Shown: positions 6,799 to 15,718, numbered from the stretch's first letter. The stretch: DNA of 48,989 bases from an uncultured Holophagaceae bacterium (GCA_903863195.1 CAIPAY010000043.1:1-48989); one strand, 5' to 3'. Numbers and translations are program-made. Notes: generated by a model from the sequence alone, not told the origin.

Positions 6799-9749
6799 CA
6801 GTCGCCCTCCTCATCGCTGTCCACGGTGACATCCACCGGGCGACCGCAGATGGCACTCAGCTCGCACCAACTGCAGTGTTCGCCGGGCGTGGGCGGAAAG
6901 TCCCCCGTGTCCAGGCGCGCGTCGAAGCGAGCCAGATTCTGCAGCAGGCAGTCGCGCCACGCGCCCGGCTCTCCAGGCACCGCCGCCAGGGTGGTCAGGT
7001 GCTTGGTGAAGGGCTCCGGTGCCTCCTCGCGCAGGGGGAGCAGGGCGGCGGTGGCGACGTCTCCCGGGTACGCCGCTTCAGCGATGAGCATGTAGAGAGG
7101 CGTCTGGAGGTGCGATGCAAAGGGTGCGCCCTGCTCGGCGTAGGCGTCGAGGCTGGATTTCTTGGAGGTCTTGTAGTCCGTCACCCGCAGAAAGGTCAGG
7201 CCCTCCTCGTGCTCCCAGCGTTCGATGCGGTCGAGCTTGCCACTCACAGGGAAGGCCCGCCCATCCGGCAGGATCATGTCCACGGGGCCCAGCTCCCCTT
7301 CCAGGGCGACCAGGGTGCGGGTCCAGCCCTCCTGCAGGGGTAGGGGTTTGGGTTTTTTGCCGTTGGGGAGCGTCAGGCGCTCGGGATAGAGGAAGGTCAG
7401 CTCGGCGTCCGTGGGCGCCGACGCCGCCGCATCCAGCAGCAGCGCTGCCGCCAGATTGGGCAGCAGGGACTCAACCTCGAGCACCACCTGGGGCCACTGC
7501 TCCTGGGGAATGTTCTTGAGCCCTGCCAGCCAGTCTTCACGGTTGGCCTCCCAGAGGCCCCGAAGGCTGAGGAGCAGGGCTTCGGGATTGAGCTCTCCGC
7601 CCAGGTCGCCAAGGAAGGCGGCGGGCCAGTCCCGGAGCCCCGCATGGGGCAGGAGACTGGCCTCCATGACGTGGTGGACCAGGGTGCCCACGGCCATGCG
7701 GAGCCGGCTTGCGGCGTCATCGCTGGTGAGGCGCCAGACCCGCTCCGCCAGGGACCGGAAGGGGCACTTCGCCAGGCTCTCCAGGGCCGTGGGGCTGGCC
7801 CCGGGCTGGCCCTTGAGCCAGGCCGCGCGAACCCCCGGAACCAGATCCGCTACCGGGGCGGGGGTGGTCAGGGCCTCGGCCTCGGGCCGGGCCATGGCAG
7901 CCTGGCTGCGAGCCTCGGCGGCGGGATCCTGCTCGTGGCCCTCCCACAGCCAGCGGAGGCGGCTGTGCACCCGGGTGGTCGGGGCAACCCAAGTGGCCGC
8001 CCCTTCCAGGGCATTCCAGAACGGGCCCTGAGCCTTCATGCGACCTTCCTCGTCCTGGGCCGGGCTGAGCACCACCAGGCGCTCCCGGGTCATGGCGAGA
8101 ACCTTGTTGAAGGCGTAGGCCTCCCGCTGGAAGGCGCGGGGAATCTGGTCGCCGTGCTCGCTGCGGGGCAGCCAGAAGCGCTGAAGGGCGAGAGGAAAGA
8201 CCACATCGCCCGCCGCCACCGTGGCTTGTACTAGGGCCTGATTGACGGCCGCCTTGCGGTCCCAATCAAGGTCGGGGTTTTCGGGTGCGCGACTGGGCCA
8301 GGCCCCTTCAGAAAGATCCAGGATCAGCGTGGCCCGAGAGCCCGACCACTCCTCCAGGAGAGTGTCTGGCGTCACCAGGCGCAGGCCCTCCGGTGCGCGC
8401 GCCACGCGGCTGCTGCGGGCGGCCTCGAGGAAGGCCTCCAGGGCGGTGAGCATTTCGGCGAAGGTCCAGACATCACCGGCCCAGGCCTCCTTGAGCAGGC
8501 CCAGCGGCGCGAAGAAGTCATCCGGGTCCATGGGCAGGCGCAGGGTCCCGGCCAGAGCCTCGAGGCGTGCGGCCCAGTCCCGGGCGGGAAGGGTGCGCTG
8601 GCGCAGAGCGTCGAGCTCCTGCCAGACGGCGGTGACGCCAGGGCGGGCCCAGTCGTGCAAGTGCATGAAGCTGCTGGTGAAGGCCCGGGGTCCGGTCTGG
8701 TCGGCCACTGCCAGGAGGTCGGCCCAGCGCCGCAGGTCATCACGGTGGGAGGCCCGTAGGCCCGCCGAGACTGCGCAGGGATCCAGGCGCAGCAGGCCCA
8801 TGAGCAGGGTCCAAAGGGGACTCCAAGCTTCGCTGGCAAGGAGTGGCAGCAGGCCCCCCCGCACCTGGAGGGGGATGCCTTCCGCCGCCAGAAGGGGAGC
8901 CAGGAAGGGGCCCACCTTCTGGGGCTCGGGATGAATGAGCGTGATCTCAGCTGGCGTGAAGCCTTCATCCAGCCAGATGCAGACCTGCTCCACCGCGTGG
9001 CGCAGCAGATCCACCGGTCCATCCACCAGGCCGCGCTGGAAGATCTCGCCGTGGGTCTCGAGCGCCAGGGTTCCCTCGAAGAGCCCAGCCAGCTCAGGGC
9101 TCCAGGGGGCGTCGCCCCAGCCTAGGGGTTCCGTGAGGTCCAATTCGTTGGGGAGGCTCTGGCCGTGCTGCTCCAGACCGTCGAGGAACCACTCCACCAG
9201 GGGCTGGGAGCTACCGAAGAGCCCCGAGCTGCCGTCGCCTTTGCGGGTGGCGAGGGCGAAGGTGGCCCCGCCCAGCTCGGGCACGCAGGCCAACGCCCGC
9301 AGGCGGGCCGGACTGAGGTCGCGCAGGCCGGCGAGGATAGGTCCGTCCTCGGGGGTGCGCTCGATCCAGAGGCCCCGCCCGCCCTGCAGCTGCAGGTCCA
9401 CGGCCCGCCAGAGGGCCTGGTCGGGTTCCAGGTAGCCCGCCCGCTCCACCTCGGCAAGGTAGGCCTCCAAGTGGGCCACGACGCTGACCAAGCTGTGGGG
9501 TGACCGGGGGCTACCCAGGTCCAGGCCGTGGCTCTGGAGGGCCCGGACCGCGGCGGGCAGGAGGCCCTGGGCCAGGAGTTCCTGGCAGGCCCCAGACCTG
9601 GCCTTCAGAGCATCCAGACTCGGCGCCGGCCAGCCACTGGCCTTGGCCAGACGGCGGGCCACCCGCAGGTGCAGCATCATGCCGAAGGCCCCCGGTACCG
9701 GAGACCTGGCATCGTCCAACAGCACACCGTCAAAGGGGTCGTAGCTCAT
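6798..9749 (-). CDS. addB: AddB-like PD-(D/E)XK nuclease subunit
   Basis: The 983-residue partner of the adjacent helicase has a helicase-like N-terminal part without a usable Walker A and a C-terminal RecB-family nuclease. The nuclease motif is visible as VSGKLDRIERW followed by LRVTDYKTSKKS near residue 850. AddB iron-sulfur cysteines are recognisable: one in KCPFRSLAERVW near 661 and the trio CSWCELSAIC (C-x2-C-x5-C) near 958, which in AddB staple the nuclease domain. I chose the ATG at 9749, preceded by an AGGCAGG-like site, because the in-frame extension upstream to 9902 is low-complexity. Expected role: complex with AddA, degrading DNA ends until a Chi-like site and loading RecA. The pair lacks other recombination genes nearby. 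Confidence 0.82.
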   Translation of the reverse strand: MSYDPFDGVLLDDARSPVPGAFGMMLHLRVARRLAKASGWPAPSLDALKARSGACQELLAQGLLPAAVRALQSHGLDLGSPRSPHSLVSVVAHLEAYLAEVERAGYLEPDQALWRAVDLQLQGGRGLWIERTPEDGPILAGLRDLSPARLRALACVPELGGATFALATRKGDGSSGLFGSSQPLVEWFLDGLEQHGQSLPNELDLTEPLGWGDAPWSPELAGLFEGTLALETHGEIFQRGLVDGPVDLLRHAVEQVCIWLDEGFTPAEITLIHPEPQKVGPFLAPLLAAEGIPLQVRGGLLPLLASEAWSPLWTLLMGLLRLDPCAVSAGLRASHRDDLRRWADLLAVADQTGPRAFTSSFMHLHDWARPGVTAVWQELDALRQRTLPARDWAARLEALAGTLRLPMDPDDFFAPLGLLKEAWAGDVWTFAEMLTALEAFLEAARSSRVARAPEGLRLVTPDTLLEEWSGSRATLILDLSEGAWPSRAPENPDLDWDRKAAVNQALVQATVAAGDVVFPLALQRFWLPRSEHGDQIPRAFQREAYAFNKVLAMTRERLVVLSPAQDEEGRMKAQGPFWNALEGAATWVAPTTRVHSRLRWLWEGHEQDPAAEARSQAAMARPEAEALTTPAPVADLVPGVRAAWLKGQPGASPTALESLAKCPFRSLAERVWRLTSDDAASRLRMAVGTLVHHVMEASLLPHAGLRDWPAAFLGDLGGELNPEALLLSLRGLWEANREDWLAGLKNIPQEQWPQVVLEVESLLPNLAAALLLDAAASAPTDAELTFLYPERLTLPNGKKPKPLPLQEGWTRTLVALEGELGPVDMILPDGRAFPVSGKLDRIERWEHEEGLTFLRVTDYKTSKKSSLDAYAEQGAPFASHLQTPLYMLIAEAAYPGDVATAALLPLREEAPEPFTKHLTTLAAVPGEPGAWRDCLLQNLARFDARLDTGDFPPTPGEHCSWCELSAICGRPVDVTVDSDEEGD

Positions 9750-10401
9750 GCCTGCCTTCTCGCGCTTCAGTCTGCCAGACCATCCTGGCAGATGGCCCGG
9801 GGTTCCGGGTCCCGGGGAAGAGGCCGAAGCCTCAACATAAAGGTTCAACCCCAGAGTAGGCATTCGGAGTGGACAATTTTTGTCCTCTGGGTCGGTGGGC
9901 ACTTGGACGGCAGGGGTGCCTCAGGGAACGCAAAGAAGATACCTCAGCATGATGCTGCTGATCGCTTTCTGCGGTGAGGTGTGGGAAACGCACAGCGTTT
10001 TCCAAGGGGTTGTGGTCAGGTTGAGGACCCAGAGGGCGGGCCATCAGCCCGTTGCCGCTAGGCAATCCGCAGGCTGTCCATGGCCCCGGCGGCTCTCCGC
10101 AGCGGGTGGGTCGGAGCGATAACTCAGGCCACAACCTGCCTCAAAATCATTGGCGCGTTCCGAATCGGGAGGGCGAATGGCCCGTCGAATCGGTCGGTCG
10201 AATGTCCCGTCGAATCGGTCGGTCGAATGCCCCGTCGAATCGGTCGGTCGAATGCCCCGTCGAATCAGTCGGTCGAATGTCCCGTCGAATCGGTCGGTCA
10301 AGTGTGGCGAAGGCTTATTTTTGAGCGCCGGGAAAAATTCCCCAGGGTAGATCCTCCGGGCATCCCCTGTTTTGAAGGCAGGGAGATGGTTGGAGTTCTC
10401 G
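9750..10401 (+). other. Gene-poor stretch with tandem repeats, upstream of addB
   Basis: No believable gene is present. The left half should hold the addB-addA promoter; I could not pick it with confidence. The right half holds the 25-bp tandem array described separately. Open frames across the array in several phases are by-products of a stop-free repeat unit whose length is not a multiple of three. Confidence 0.6.
10181..10304 (+). repeat. Five tandem copies of a 25-bp direct repeat
   Basis: The unit CCCGTCGAATCGGTCGGTCG followed by AATGY begins at 10181, 10206, 10231, 10256 and 10281, giving five head-to-tail copies with only one or two substitutions each; the last copy degenerates at its end. 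A partial diverged unit sits just before (about 10162-10180). There are no spacers, so this is not a CRISPR. The unit contains inner TCGA and CGGTCG repeats. It lies between the addB promoter region and the first mobilisation-type gene. Iteron-like protein binding or a replication-slippage array are both possible. Confidence 0.9.
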
Positions 10402-10797
10402 ATGAAGAGTTATGTTGTGCCTGACATGCCCAAGAGGAGTCCGGACGCCCTAGAAACCTTGGCGAGTTCACTGGGCCTGAAGAACTCCGCAGCCCTGCGA
10501 GCGGTGGTGGAGCAGTTGGCAACCGCCCAGTTGCTGCTCTTTGCCGAAATTCTGCAACCCCTGGTAGCGCGGCAGGTCGGCAGGCCATCGGTACCCTCAT
10601 CCGCCAAGAAGACCGAAACGGGACCTCTTCTTGTCAGCATCTCCGAGACCATGCGATTGCTCTCGATGTCACGGACCTCCGTGTATTTCCTGATGTCCTC
10701 AGGTCGCTTGACCTGGGTCAAACCGGGCGCTCACCGGAGGATCCGGATGGACTCCATCCACCGGATGCTGATGGAAGGGGACGCTCGCGCGGGGTAA
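10402..10797 (+). CDS. Excisionase-like helix-turn-helix protein
   Basis: This is a 131-residue DNA-binding protein. The C-terminal half is a MerR/excisionase-type winged helix (HTH_17): VSISETMRLLSMSRTSVYF, then GRLTWVKPGAHRRI with the usual basic wing, then a final helix. The N-terminal half (residues 1-60) is helical (DALETLASSLGLKNSAALRAV) and may dimerise. I chose the ATG at 10402 because a GGAG site lies nine bases upstream; a TTG at 10372 would add ten residues. Such proteins serve as recombination directionality factors or transcription factors of integrative elements, which fits the integrase 7 kb downstream. Confidence 0.68.
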   Translation: MKSYVVPDMPKRSPDALETLASSLGLKNSAALRAVVEQLATAQLLLFAEILQPLVARQVGRPSVPSSAKKTETGPLLVSISETMRLLSMSRTSVYFLMSSGRLTWVKPGAHRRIRMDSIHRMLMEGDARAG

Positions 10798-11277
10798 CCC
10801 TTCGCCTCTCCAAGACAATCGGGAACCTCCAAACATCATGAAACAGGAAAGCACCTTCACTTCTCCTAGTCGAGAGCCGGGTGGAACGGCGGTTGAGGAG
10901 GCCTCCATCAAGGTTCTCCTATAGGAGATGCCTGCGGCGATCTAGCGGTCCAGCCGTTCCTGCCGACATGAACGGCCTCTCGGGCCTCGAACGTGCCGTG
11001 TTCTAGGGTCCGTCCTTGGCGGCGAAGCGGTGGGTGGATGGTCTATTGCACACGCATGAGATCGCCGAAGAGGGTCAGCAGAGGGGAGGGCTGCGGCTTC
11101 CTCAGCCACGCAGGGCTTACTTCGGTCGCAGTGTCCACGCCCAGGCAAGGCTGCCCAAGCCGATACGAGCACAAAAAGGGGGCAGAACAGAGCAAGCGGT
11201 GCGATTTGGCCCGCAGCAATTTCGGCAGCCCTGAAGCTTTAGGTGAACTGGGGGTTCCCCCTTAACCGGAGCTCAGC
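10798..11277 (+). other. 480-bp stretch without a supported gene
   Basis: Only short open frames with no ribosome site and implausible composition occur here. The ribosome-binding region for the next gene (ACCGGAGCTC before 11278) is at its end. It probably holds the promoter of the operon beginning at 11278; no clear -35/-10 pair could be picked. Confidence 0.5.
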
Positions 11278-11946
11278 ATGACTGCCCGTCCGCCCTTCCC
11301 TGCCAACTTCCCCACATCGCCAGATGCACAGCTTTACACCACCAGGCGGATTCACGAGGAGCTTTCGCAGTTGTTGGCTCCAGCCCAACAGCTGGTCGCC
11401 GAATCGGCGGCCTCAACTATCGCGCCGAGGGAGTCTCCTCGCGAGGTGCCGCCGCCCGAGCGCCAAGGAGCGGATGAACCCAGGGCCCTCGATAACTGCC
11501 GAAGCTGCCTCCAGTTCGGTGCCTCTCGCGGAACCCTGTACTCGCTGATGAAGGCCGGCCTGCTCCGGTTCGTCATCGTAGGGCATCGCCGGGAAATCCA
11601 GCAAACCGATACCGAGCGCTTTCTCGGTGATGACCCCCGGGGCATAGGCAAAGGAGAGAGTATGCCGTTTTCAGCGCCGTCTTCCTACTACCCCGTCATA
11701 ACTGGGAGCCGCACCCTGGGATGGACGACACTGCGTTTCGTAGACCATCCCCGCGCAGACCGAACAAGGATGAGCAAGGCGAATCCGCAGGTTCGGTCAA
11801 GGTCCGGGGATGGTTCACGACCTCGCAGCACATCTCCCCGCAAGGGGGGTGTGCGTAGGGTGCTTACTCCTTCTCACCACCTCGTTACTCCTTCTCACCA
11901 CCTCGGCCCGGGCATCCAGCGCGGTCCCATGCCGGAGCAGAAATGA
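11278..11946 (+). CDS. Helix-turn-helix protein, first gene of mobilisation operon
   Basis: A 222-residue frame with a CGGAGC site upstream. Residues about 80-118 form an excisionase-type helix-turn-helix (FGASRGTLYSLMKAGLLRF, VGHRREIQQTDTERFL). The N-terminal part resembles that of the upstream HTH protein in layout: a helical region (RRIHEELSQLLAPAQQLV) then a Pro-rich linker. The last 100 residues are low-complexity and include the duplicated TPSHHLV segment encoded by a 21-bp direct repeat, so the natural C-terminus may be extended by decay. Its stop overlaps the next start (ATGA), indicating coupling. Confidence 0.55.
   Translation: MTARPPFPANFPTSPDAQLYTTRRIHEELSQLLAPAQQLVAESAASTIAPRESPREVPPPERQGADEPRALDNCRSCLQFGASRGTLYSLMKAGLLRFVIVGHRREIQQTDTERFLGDDPRGIGKGESMPFSAPSSYYPVITGSRTLGWTTLRFVDHPRADRTRMSKANPQVRSRSGDGSRPRSTSPRKGGVRRVLTPSHHLVTPSHHLGPGIQRGPMPEQK
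11864..11905 (+). repeat. Two tandem copies of a 21-bp direct repeat
   Basis: The 21-base unit begins TTACTCCTTCTCACCACC and ends TCG; copies occupy 11864-11884 and 11885-11905 with no mismatch. The unit is a multiple of three, so the reading frame of the HTH gene is kept, giving a doubled TPSHHLV segment. It lies about 300 bases before the relaxase gene, a position where transfer-origin repeats are sometimes found, but it could equally be a simple slippage duplication. Confidence 0.85.
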
Positions 11947-12200
11947 GCGAGCACAAACTGAAACGGAGTCCCAGCGAGGTCTTGGTGCACCGGATCGAGG
12001 CCGCATTGATTGGCAGGGCGTCCGGAGTCGTGAGGGTCGATGCTCGGCTGACAGGGTCTGTGGCGGACGCCTGGCGGGCACTGCGCGATGCCGCCCAAGG
12101 ACTCACCTTAGACGATTCGGCCCTACTGTCTGCGCTCATCCTGCATGGGTCAAGTAGTGTCCGAGCCACCCTCAGGAAAATCCACCTGGAAAGGAGCTGA
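11943..12200 (+). CDS. Small putative ribbon-helix-helix accessory protein
   Basis: This 85-residue protein starts with an ATGA overlap on the upstream stop and ends one base before the relaxase ATG. A strand-like segment (GVVRVDARL) followed by two predicted helices (SVADAWRALRDAAQ; LDDSALLSALILHG) fits the ribbon-helix-helix outline of small relaxosome accessory proteins that bind the transfer origin. That assignment rests on size, secondary-structure pattern and position directly before the relaxase, not on a recognised motif. Confidence 0.5.
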   Translation: MSEHKLKRSPSEVLVHRIEAALIGRASGVVRVDARLTGSVADAWRALRDAAQGLTLDDSALLSALILHGSSSVRATLRKIHLERS

Positions 12201-12201
12201 G

Positions 12202-14085
12202 ATGGACGTTCCCATGCGATATCACGACGGGCCCGGGCCCCTTTCACCTGAGGGCGCAGTCCAATACCTAGGGACGCATCTTCAGTCCGCGACTGAGGCT
12301 GGAAACCTAGCGCACCTGCCGGGCTATCTGACGCGGGGAGGACTGATTGCGCCAGTTGTGATGGACGCGGATCTTTGGCAGATGGTGGGGTGGGACGGCC
12401 ATGGGATTCCCCCCGATCGACTCATCCGAAACCTCTGTCAGGGTTGCAATCTCGAGGGCGATCGGCTGACGGGCAGCCGAAGCCTTTTCCAAGCGCCCCT
12501 CGAAATTGTCATTCCCTTCCCCTCCGAGCTGTCTGAGGCCATGCATTCTGACCCTGAAGCAGCGCGCGCGACCCTCAGAAAGGCTTTGGATACTACCATT
12601 TCGGAGCTGGAAAGGGCGGCGGTCAGGAAAAGATCCGGGAAAGGGCGCAAGGCCCAACCCGATTGGGCGCCAGCCAGGGTGCTTGCCCTGGGTTATCTCC
12701 ATGCCGAAAATCGAGCGAAGGAGAACCACCTGCATGCCCATTGTGAGATATTTCGGCCTGCCCTAGATGAGGAGGGGAAGTGGCGCACCCTTGACAATGG
12801 ACGCCACGTCTCACGGTTTTCGATTCCCGGGGGCGTCCGAGAACTGGTCACGACTGCAATCGTCATGGAAGCTGCTAGGTGGGGCTACCGAGTGGAGATC
12901 CTTCCGGGGAAGGCCAAGGGTCCAGGCCCACACGGGGCGCGGGTGACCTCGCCAGATGGACACGTTTTCGAGAGGGGGTCGGTGCGCCGGGAACGAAGGC
13001 TCACCATCCTCGCCGCCCAAGCCATGGTCAAGGCCTGTGGCGCAACTCCACTCACTCCGAAGGAGGTGGAACTGGTCAGGAAAGAGACAGGTCGCTTCCC
13101 TCACGAGCTGAAAGGGATTCGACTCATGGCTCACCTTGAAAAAAAGCTGTCGGCTTTGGGCTTCCTTGATGATTCCGGTCGTATCGGGGAATCCCGCCAG
13201 GTCATGGCGGCCCTGTCCAAAATGGAAGAGGCCATGGCCGAGGCTCAAGTTTTCTTGGTGGATGTCCCAATGTCGCGGGCCGATGAGAGCGCGCAAATTG
13301 TCAAGTCGAAGCGACAGGCCCTGGTCGCGCAGGTCCCAGAATTGAGGGCGAACACCCATCAGGCGCGCATCCGCTGGACAGGTGCCTACGACTCGTTGCT
13401 TGAACTTGTTGCGACGCACCCGGAAGGCCTGCGAACCGACAACCTTAACAAGAACTCCAGAGACAATCTCTCCAAGCTGAAGAGGGCAGGCATTCTCCTC
13501 GGTGAGAAAGTCGGTGGCCGAATGACATACCGCCTCGGACTCCCAGGAGAGGAGCGCTTAGCCCGTAGTCGGGATGAACAGAAGGAGGCGGAAAAGTCGG
13601 TCCTGAAAATGGTCCATCTTTCCATGGCCGGGGCCTCGTCCCCGTCCCAGGTCCGCGGCCGCCTCGAGGCCATAGGCATTCAGACAAACCCGAAGGAGGG
13701 CCGCTTTGAATTGGGAGCGGCGGGGCGGACAGTCAGAGAGCCCGACCTCATCGCTTTGACGGGAATCCGGCCCATGACGCCGGTCTCGCCGGATCTTCCG
13801 TGGTGGGAAAGCTGGTGGGCTCGCCGGCACGAACTGCCGACGATCTTGGCCCGCGCCATCCTTCGCCCAGCCGAGGTGCTTGCCAGATGGGGGGAGTCGT
13901 TGGGGCAGCAGGCCGCTGAGGTGATTGCCGTCCGGGTGCGGGACCTTAAAGGTCGCAGGGCCAGTGAAACTGCCGCTAGGAGGACAGCCGCGGTCGATCG
14001 AGATCAGCCGGGTGCTATCACCCGGCAGCAGGACCGAATCCCCACAGTCCCCGTAGGAGGTCCGAGCCATGGACGCAGAATCTAA
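12202..14085 (+). CDS. TrwC/MobF-like relaxase domain protein
   Basis: This 627-residue protein has a strong AAGGAG site before the ATG at 12202. The metal-binding histidine cluster of relaxases is visible as H176-x-H178-x-H180 in ENHLHAHCEIF, followed by the TrwC-family hallmark ALDEEGKWRTLDNG. Upstream stretches (YLTRGGLIAP, GDRLTGSRSLFQAPLEIVIPF) align with the region between the N-terminal tyrosines and the fold core. N-terminal tyrosines near residues 22 and 42 are candidates for the nicking residue. There is no C-terminal helicase with Walker motifs, unlike TrwC/TraI (about 1000 residues or more), so this is a relaxase-only protein as in mobilisable elements. The C-terminal 250 residues look like a winged-helix region (LRTDNLNKNSRDNLSKLKRAG) plus a basic tail. 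Expected role: nicking at an origin of transfer. Neighbouring conjugation pore genes are absent. Confidence 0.65.
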   Translation: MDVPMRYHDGPGPLSPEGAVQYLGTHLQSATEAGNLAHLPGYLTRGGLIAPVVMDADLWQMVGWDGHGIPPDRLIRNLCQGCNLEGDRLTGSRSLFQAPLEIVIPFPSELSEAMHSDPEAARATLRKALDTTISELERAAVRKRSGKGRKAQPDWAPARVLALGYLHAENRAKENHLHAHCEIFRPALDEEGKWRTLDNGRHVSRFSIPGGVRELVTTAIVMEAARWGYRVEILPGKAKGPGPHGARVTSPDGHVFERGSVRRERRLTILAAQAMVKACGATPLTPKEVELVRKETGRFPHELKGIRLMAHLEKKLSALGFLDDSGRIGESRQVMAALSKMEEAMAEAQVFLVDVPMSRADESAQIVKSKRQALVAQVPELRANTHQARIRWTGAYDSLLELVATHPEGLRTDNLNKNSRDNLSKLKRAGILLGEKVGGRMTYRLGLPGEERLARSRDEQKEAEKSVLKMVHLSMAGASSPSQVRGRLEAIGIQTNPKEGRFELGAAGRTVREPDLIALTGIRPMTPVSPDLPWWESWWARRHELPTILARAILRPAEVLARWGESLGQQAAEVIAVRVRDLKGRRASETAARRTAAVDRDQPGAITRQQDRIPTVPVGGPSHGRRI

Positions 14086-14833
14086 CCCGCCCACCTGGGC
14101 CAGCGGACAGCAAGAAGGTGTCAGGGAGCATCTCCCCCCGTGGCTTGGTTCCCAGGGAGACACGTGGGAAACCTACCTGAGGGCGATGGTGCCGAGCCCA
14201 CCGCGGTGGCGGTCTATCCACCCCGGCGACATTGGGTGGAGACCAATTTTGGGCGACCTTGAGACGGCAATTCTCTCCAGGTTCGATGTAACCCCTTATA
14301 ACTATGGGCGCCCAGATTTGAGCGGATATTCGCAGCAAGATCTTGAGAACCTTCTGCGCTCGATGTTGGAAGTGGAGACCCCCGAGGGCTACCGGGCTGT
14401 GCTTTGTCTTGCAAGCGACTCAGATTCACACACCCTGGCCCTTTTCGCTCTCAACGCTAGCGTTTCCGTTTCTCTCCAGAAATGGGATACGAACACGACG
14501 CGAAACCCCCACCTGACTCGAATTACCCCTCTTCAGCCCTCAGCCGACCTTGTCTACTGGGTAGCTTTCATCCAAGCCGCGGAAGGCTCCCAGCTCGTAC
14601 TGCTCACCACCCCGAGGAAGGACAGCGTCAACCTCGCATTCGTGGGCCCGATGCAAATCTGGGCTTACGGAATGGTCACGACGGTGGTTCTGCCTGTCGC
14701 AGCTGCCCGTTTGGACTCTAGCTGGGAGGGACTACCCTATGTGCTCGCTTACTGCACACGGCATGAGCTTGTGTATCAGGCTTTCCATGGTTACTCCGAG
14801 GGATCCCCTCCCGCCAGGAGCGACTTCGACTAA
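14069..14833 (+). CDS. Hypothetical protein downstream of relaxase
   Basis: This 254-residue protein starts at an ATG with a GGAGG site and overlaps the relaxase end by 17 bases, so it is cotranscribed. It has a Trp/Pro-rich N-terminus (PPWLGSQGDTWETYLRAM) and a central beta-rich segment (YRAVLCLASDSDSHTLALFALNA could form sheets), then LVYWVAFIQ and MVTTVVLPVAAARL. There is no signal peptide. I do not recognise the family. Its place suggests a role tied to the mobile element, possibly regulation or immunity. Confidence 0.55.
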   Translation: MDAESNPPTWASGQQEGVREHLPPWLGSQGDTWETYLRAMVPSPPRWRSIHPGDIGWRPILGDLETAILSRFDVTPYNYGRPDLSGYSQQDLENLLRSMLEVETPEGYRAVLCLASDSDSHTLALFALNASVSVSLQKWDTNTTRNPHLTRITPLQPSADLVYWVAFIQAAEGSQLVLLTTPRKDSVNLAFVGPMQIWAYGMVTTVVLPVAAARLDSSWEGLPYVLAYCTRHELVYQAFHGYSEGSPPARSDFD

Positions 14834-14899
14834 GTGTTAGGCGAAATGTTCAGAACAACCAGCCCCGGCTGCCAGCTGGGCCACAAGCAAAGGTGAAAT

Positions 14900-15718
14900 A
14901 TGACTAGGCTGAACCCGATGAACCAACTTCAAATCCAAACGTCGAAGTATGCCAGCGGTGGCACGTTCGGCAGTAGTAATGCTGAGGGCTTGCCTTCCAC
15001 GCTATCGCCTTACGACACGCTACTCTCAGAGGCGCGTGTAATCAGCCAACAGATCAAGAGCGGATACTGCCCAGTGTGTGGAGTCCTGGCCTTCCTATAC
15101 GGCCCGCCCTTATCCGTGGCCTTCGGGCAGATGGCCATGGGGGTGACAAGCATGGTCTTAATGGCGATGGAGGATGGGTTTCGCTGCACCTTGTGTGACG
15201 TCGAAACCAATCCTGCTGCTCAAACGGCGGCGGTTGATTCGGCCTACATCAGCCATTTAATCGGAGAACCCAAGGCCCTCAAACAGTCCACGATAAACCA
15301 GAGGTTCTGGGCAGCCTCCTCAGAAAGAGATGAGGCGATCCGGAAGGCAATGGGAGAAAATCTCGAGGAGGAGTTGCGGAACCAACCCTCTGGCGGCATG
15401 CTTTGGCGGCCCCGGCAGGTGTTAGGGTGCGCAGACCTAGCGATGGCAGCAGAGGCCTGCAAAAAACGAATCGGTGACCACGCCTACGGTAGGCTTGATA
15501 TCGACTCCAGCTACGAACTCTTGGACACTGTCGGGATGTCTGAGGTTGTTCGCAGCATCCAGGCCGGGGAGTCGCGCCCAGACTGGAAGGGCCGCGAACG
15601 TTATTTCTTAACGCCCCTAGGCCTTCAACGTCTCCACCTTGAGTACCTTGCATTGATCAACCCCGGTCAAATCCCGGGTAAGTGCTTCCCCCTCGGACGC
15701 ACGCCCCCCCTAGCATGA
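14900..15718 (+). CDS. Hypothetical protein with paired CxxC motifs
   Basis: This 272-residue protein has an AAGGTGA site before the ATG. Two CxxC pairs (YCPVCGVL near 56 and FRCTLCDVE near 95) could form a zinc ribbon, separated by a hydrophobic segment (FGQMAMGVTSMVLMAM) that could be a buried helix or a membrane hairpin. The C-terminal part has GRERYFLTPLGLQRLHLEYLALI, which looks like a winged-helix tail. It is the last gene of the relaxase operon. The function is unknown; zinc-dependent DNA or protein binding is only inferred. Confidence 0.55.
   Translation: MTRLNPMNQLQIQTSKYASGGTFGSSNAEGLPSTLSPYDTLLSEARVISQQIKSGYCPVCGVLAFLYGPPLSVAFGQMAMGVTSMVLMAMEDGFRCTLCDVETNPAAQTAAVDSAYISHLIGEPKALKQSTINQRFWAASSERDEAIRKAMGENLEEELRNQPSGGMLWRPRQVLGCADLAMAAEACKKRIGDHAYGRLDIDSSYELLDTVGMSEVVRSIQAGESRPDWKGRERYFLTPLGLQRLHLEYLALINPGQIPGKCFPLGRTPPLA

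Noticed and set aside
10181-10304. CRISPR array
   Set aside because: Units are directly adjacent without unique spacers and there are no cas genes in the window.
10044-10424. Several overlapping open frames with repeats such as NRSVECPVESVG
   Set aside because: They exist only because the 25-bp tandem unit has no stop codon in most phases; no ribosome site or conserved protein.
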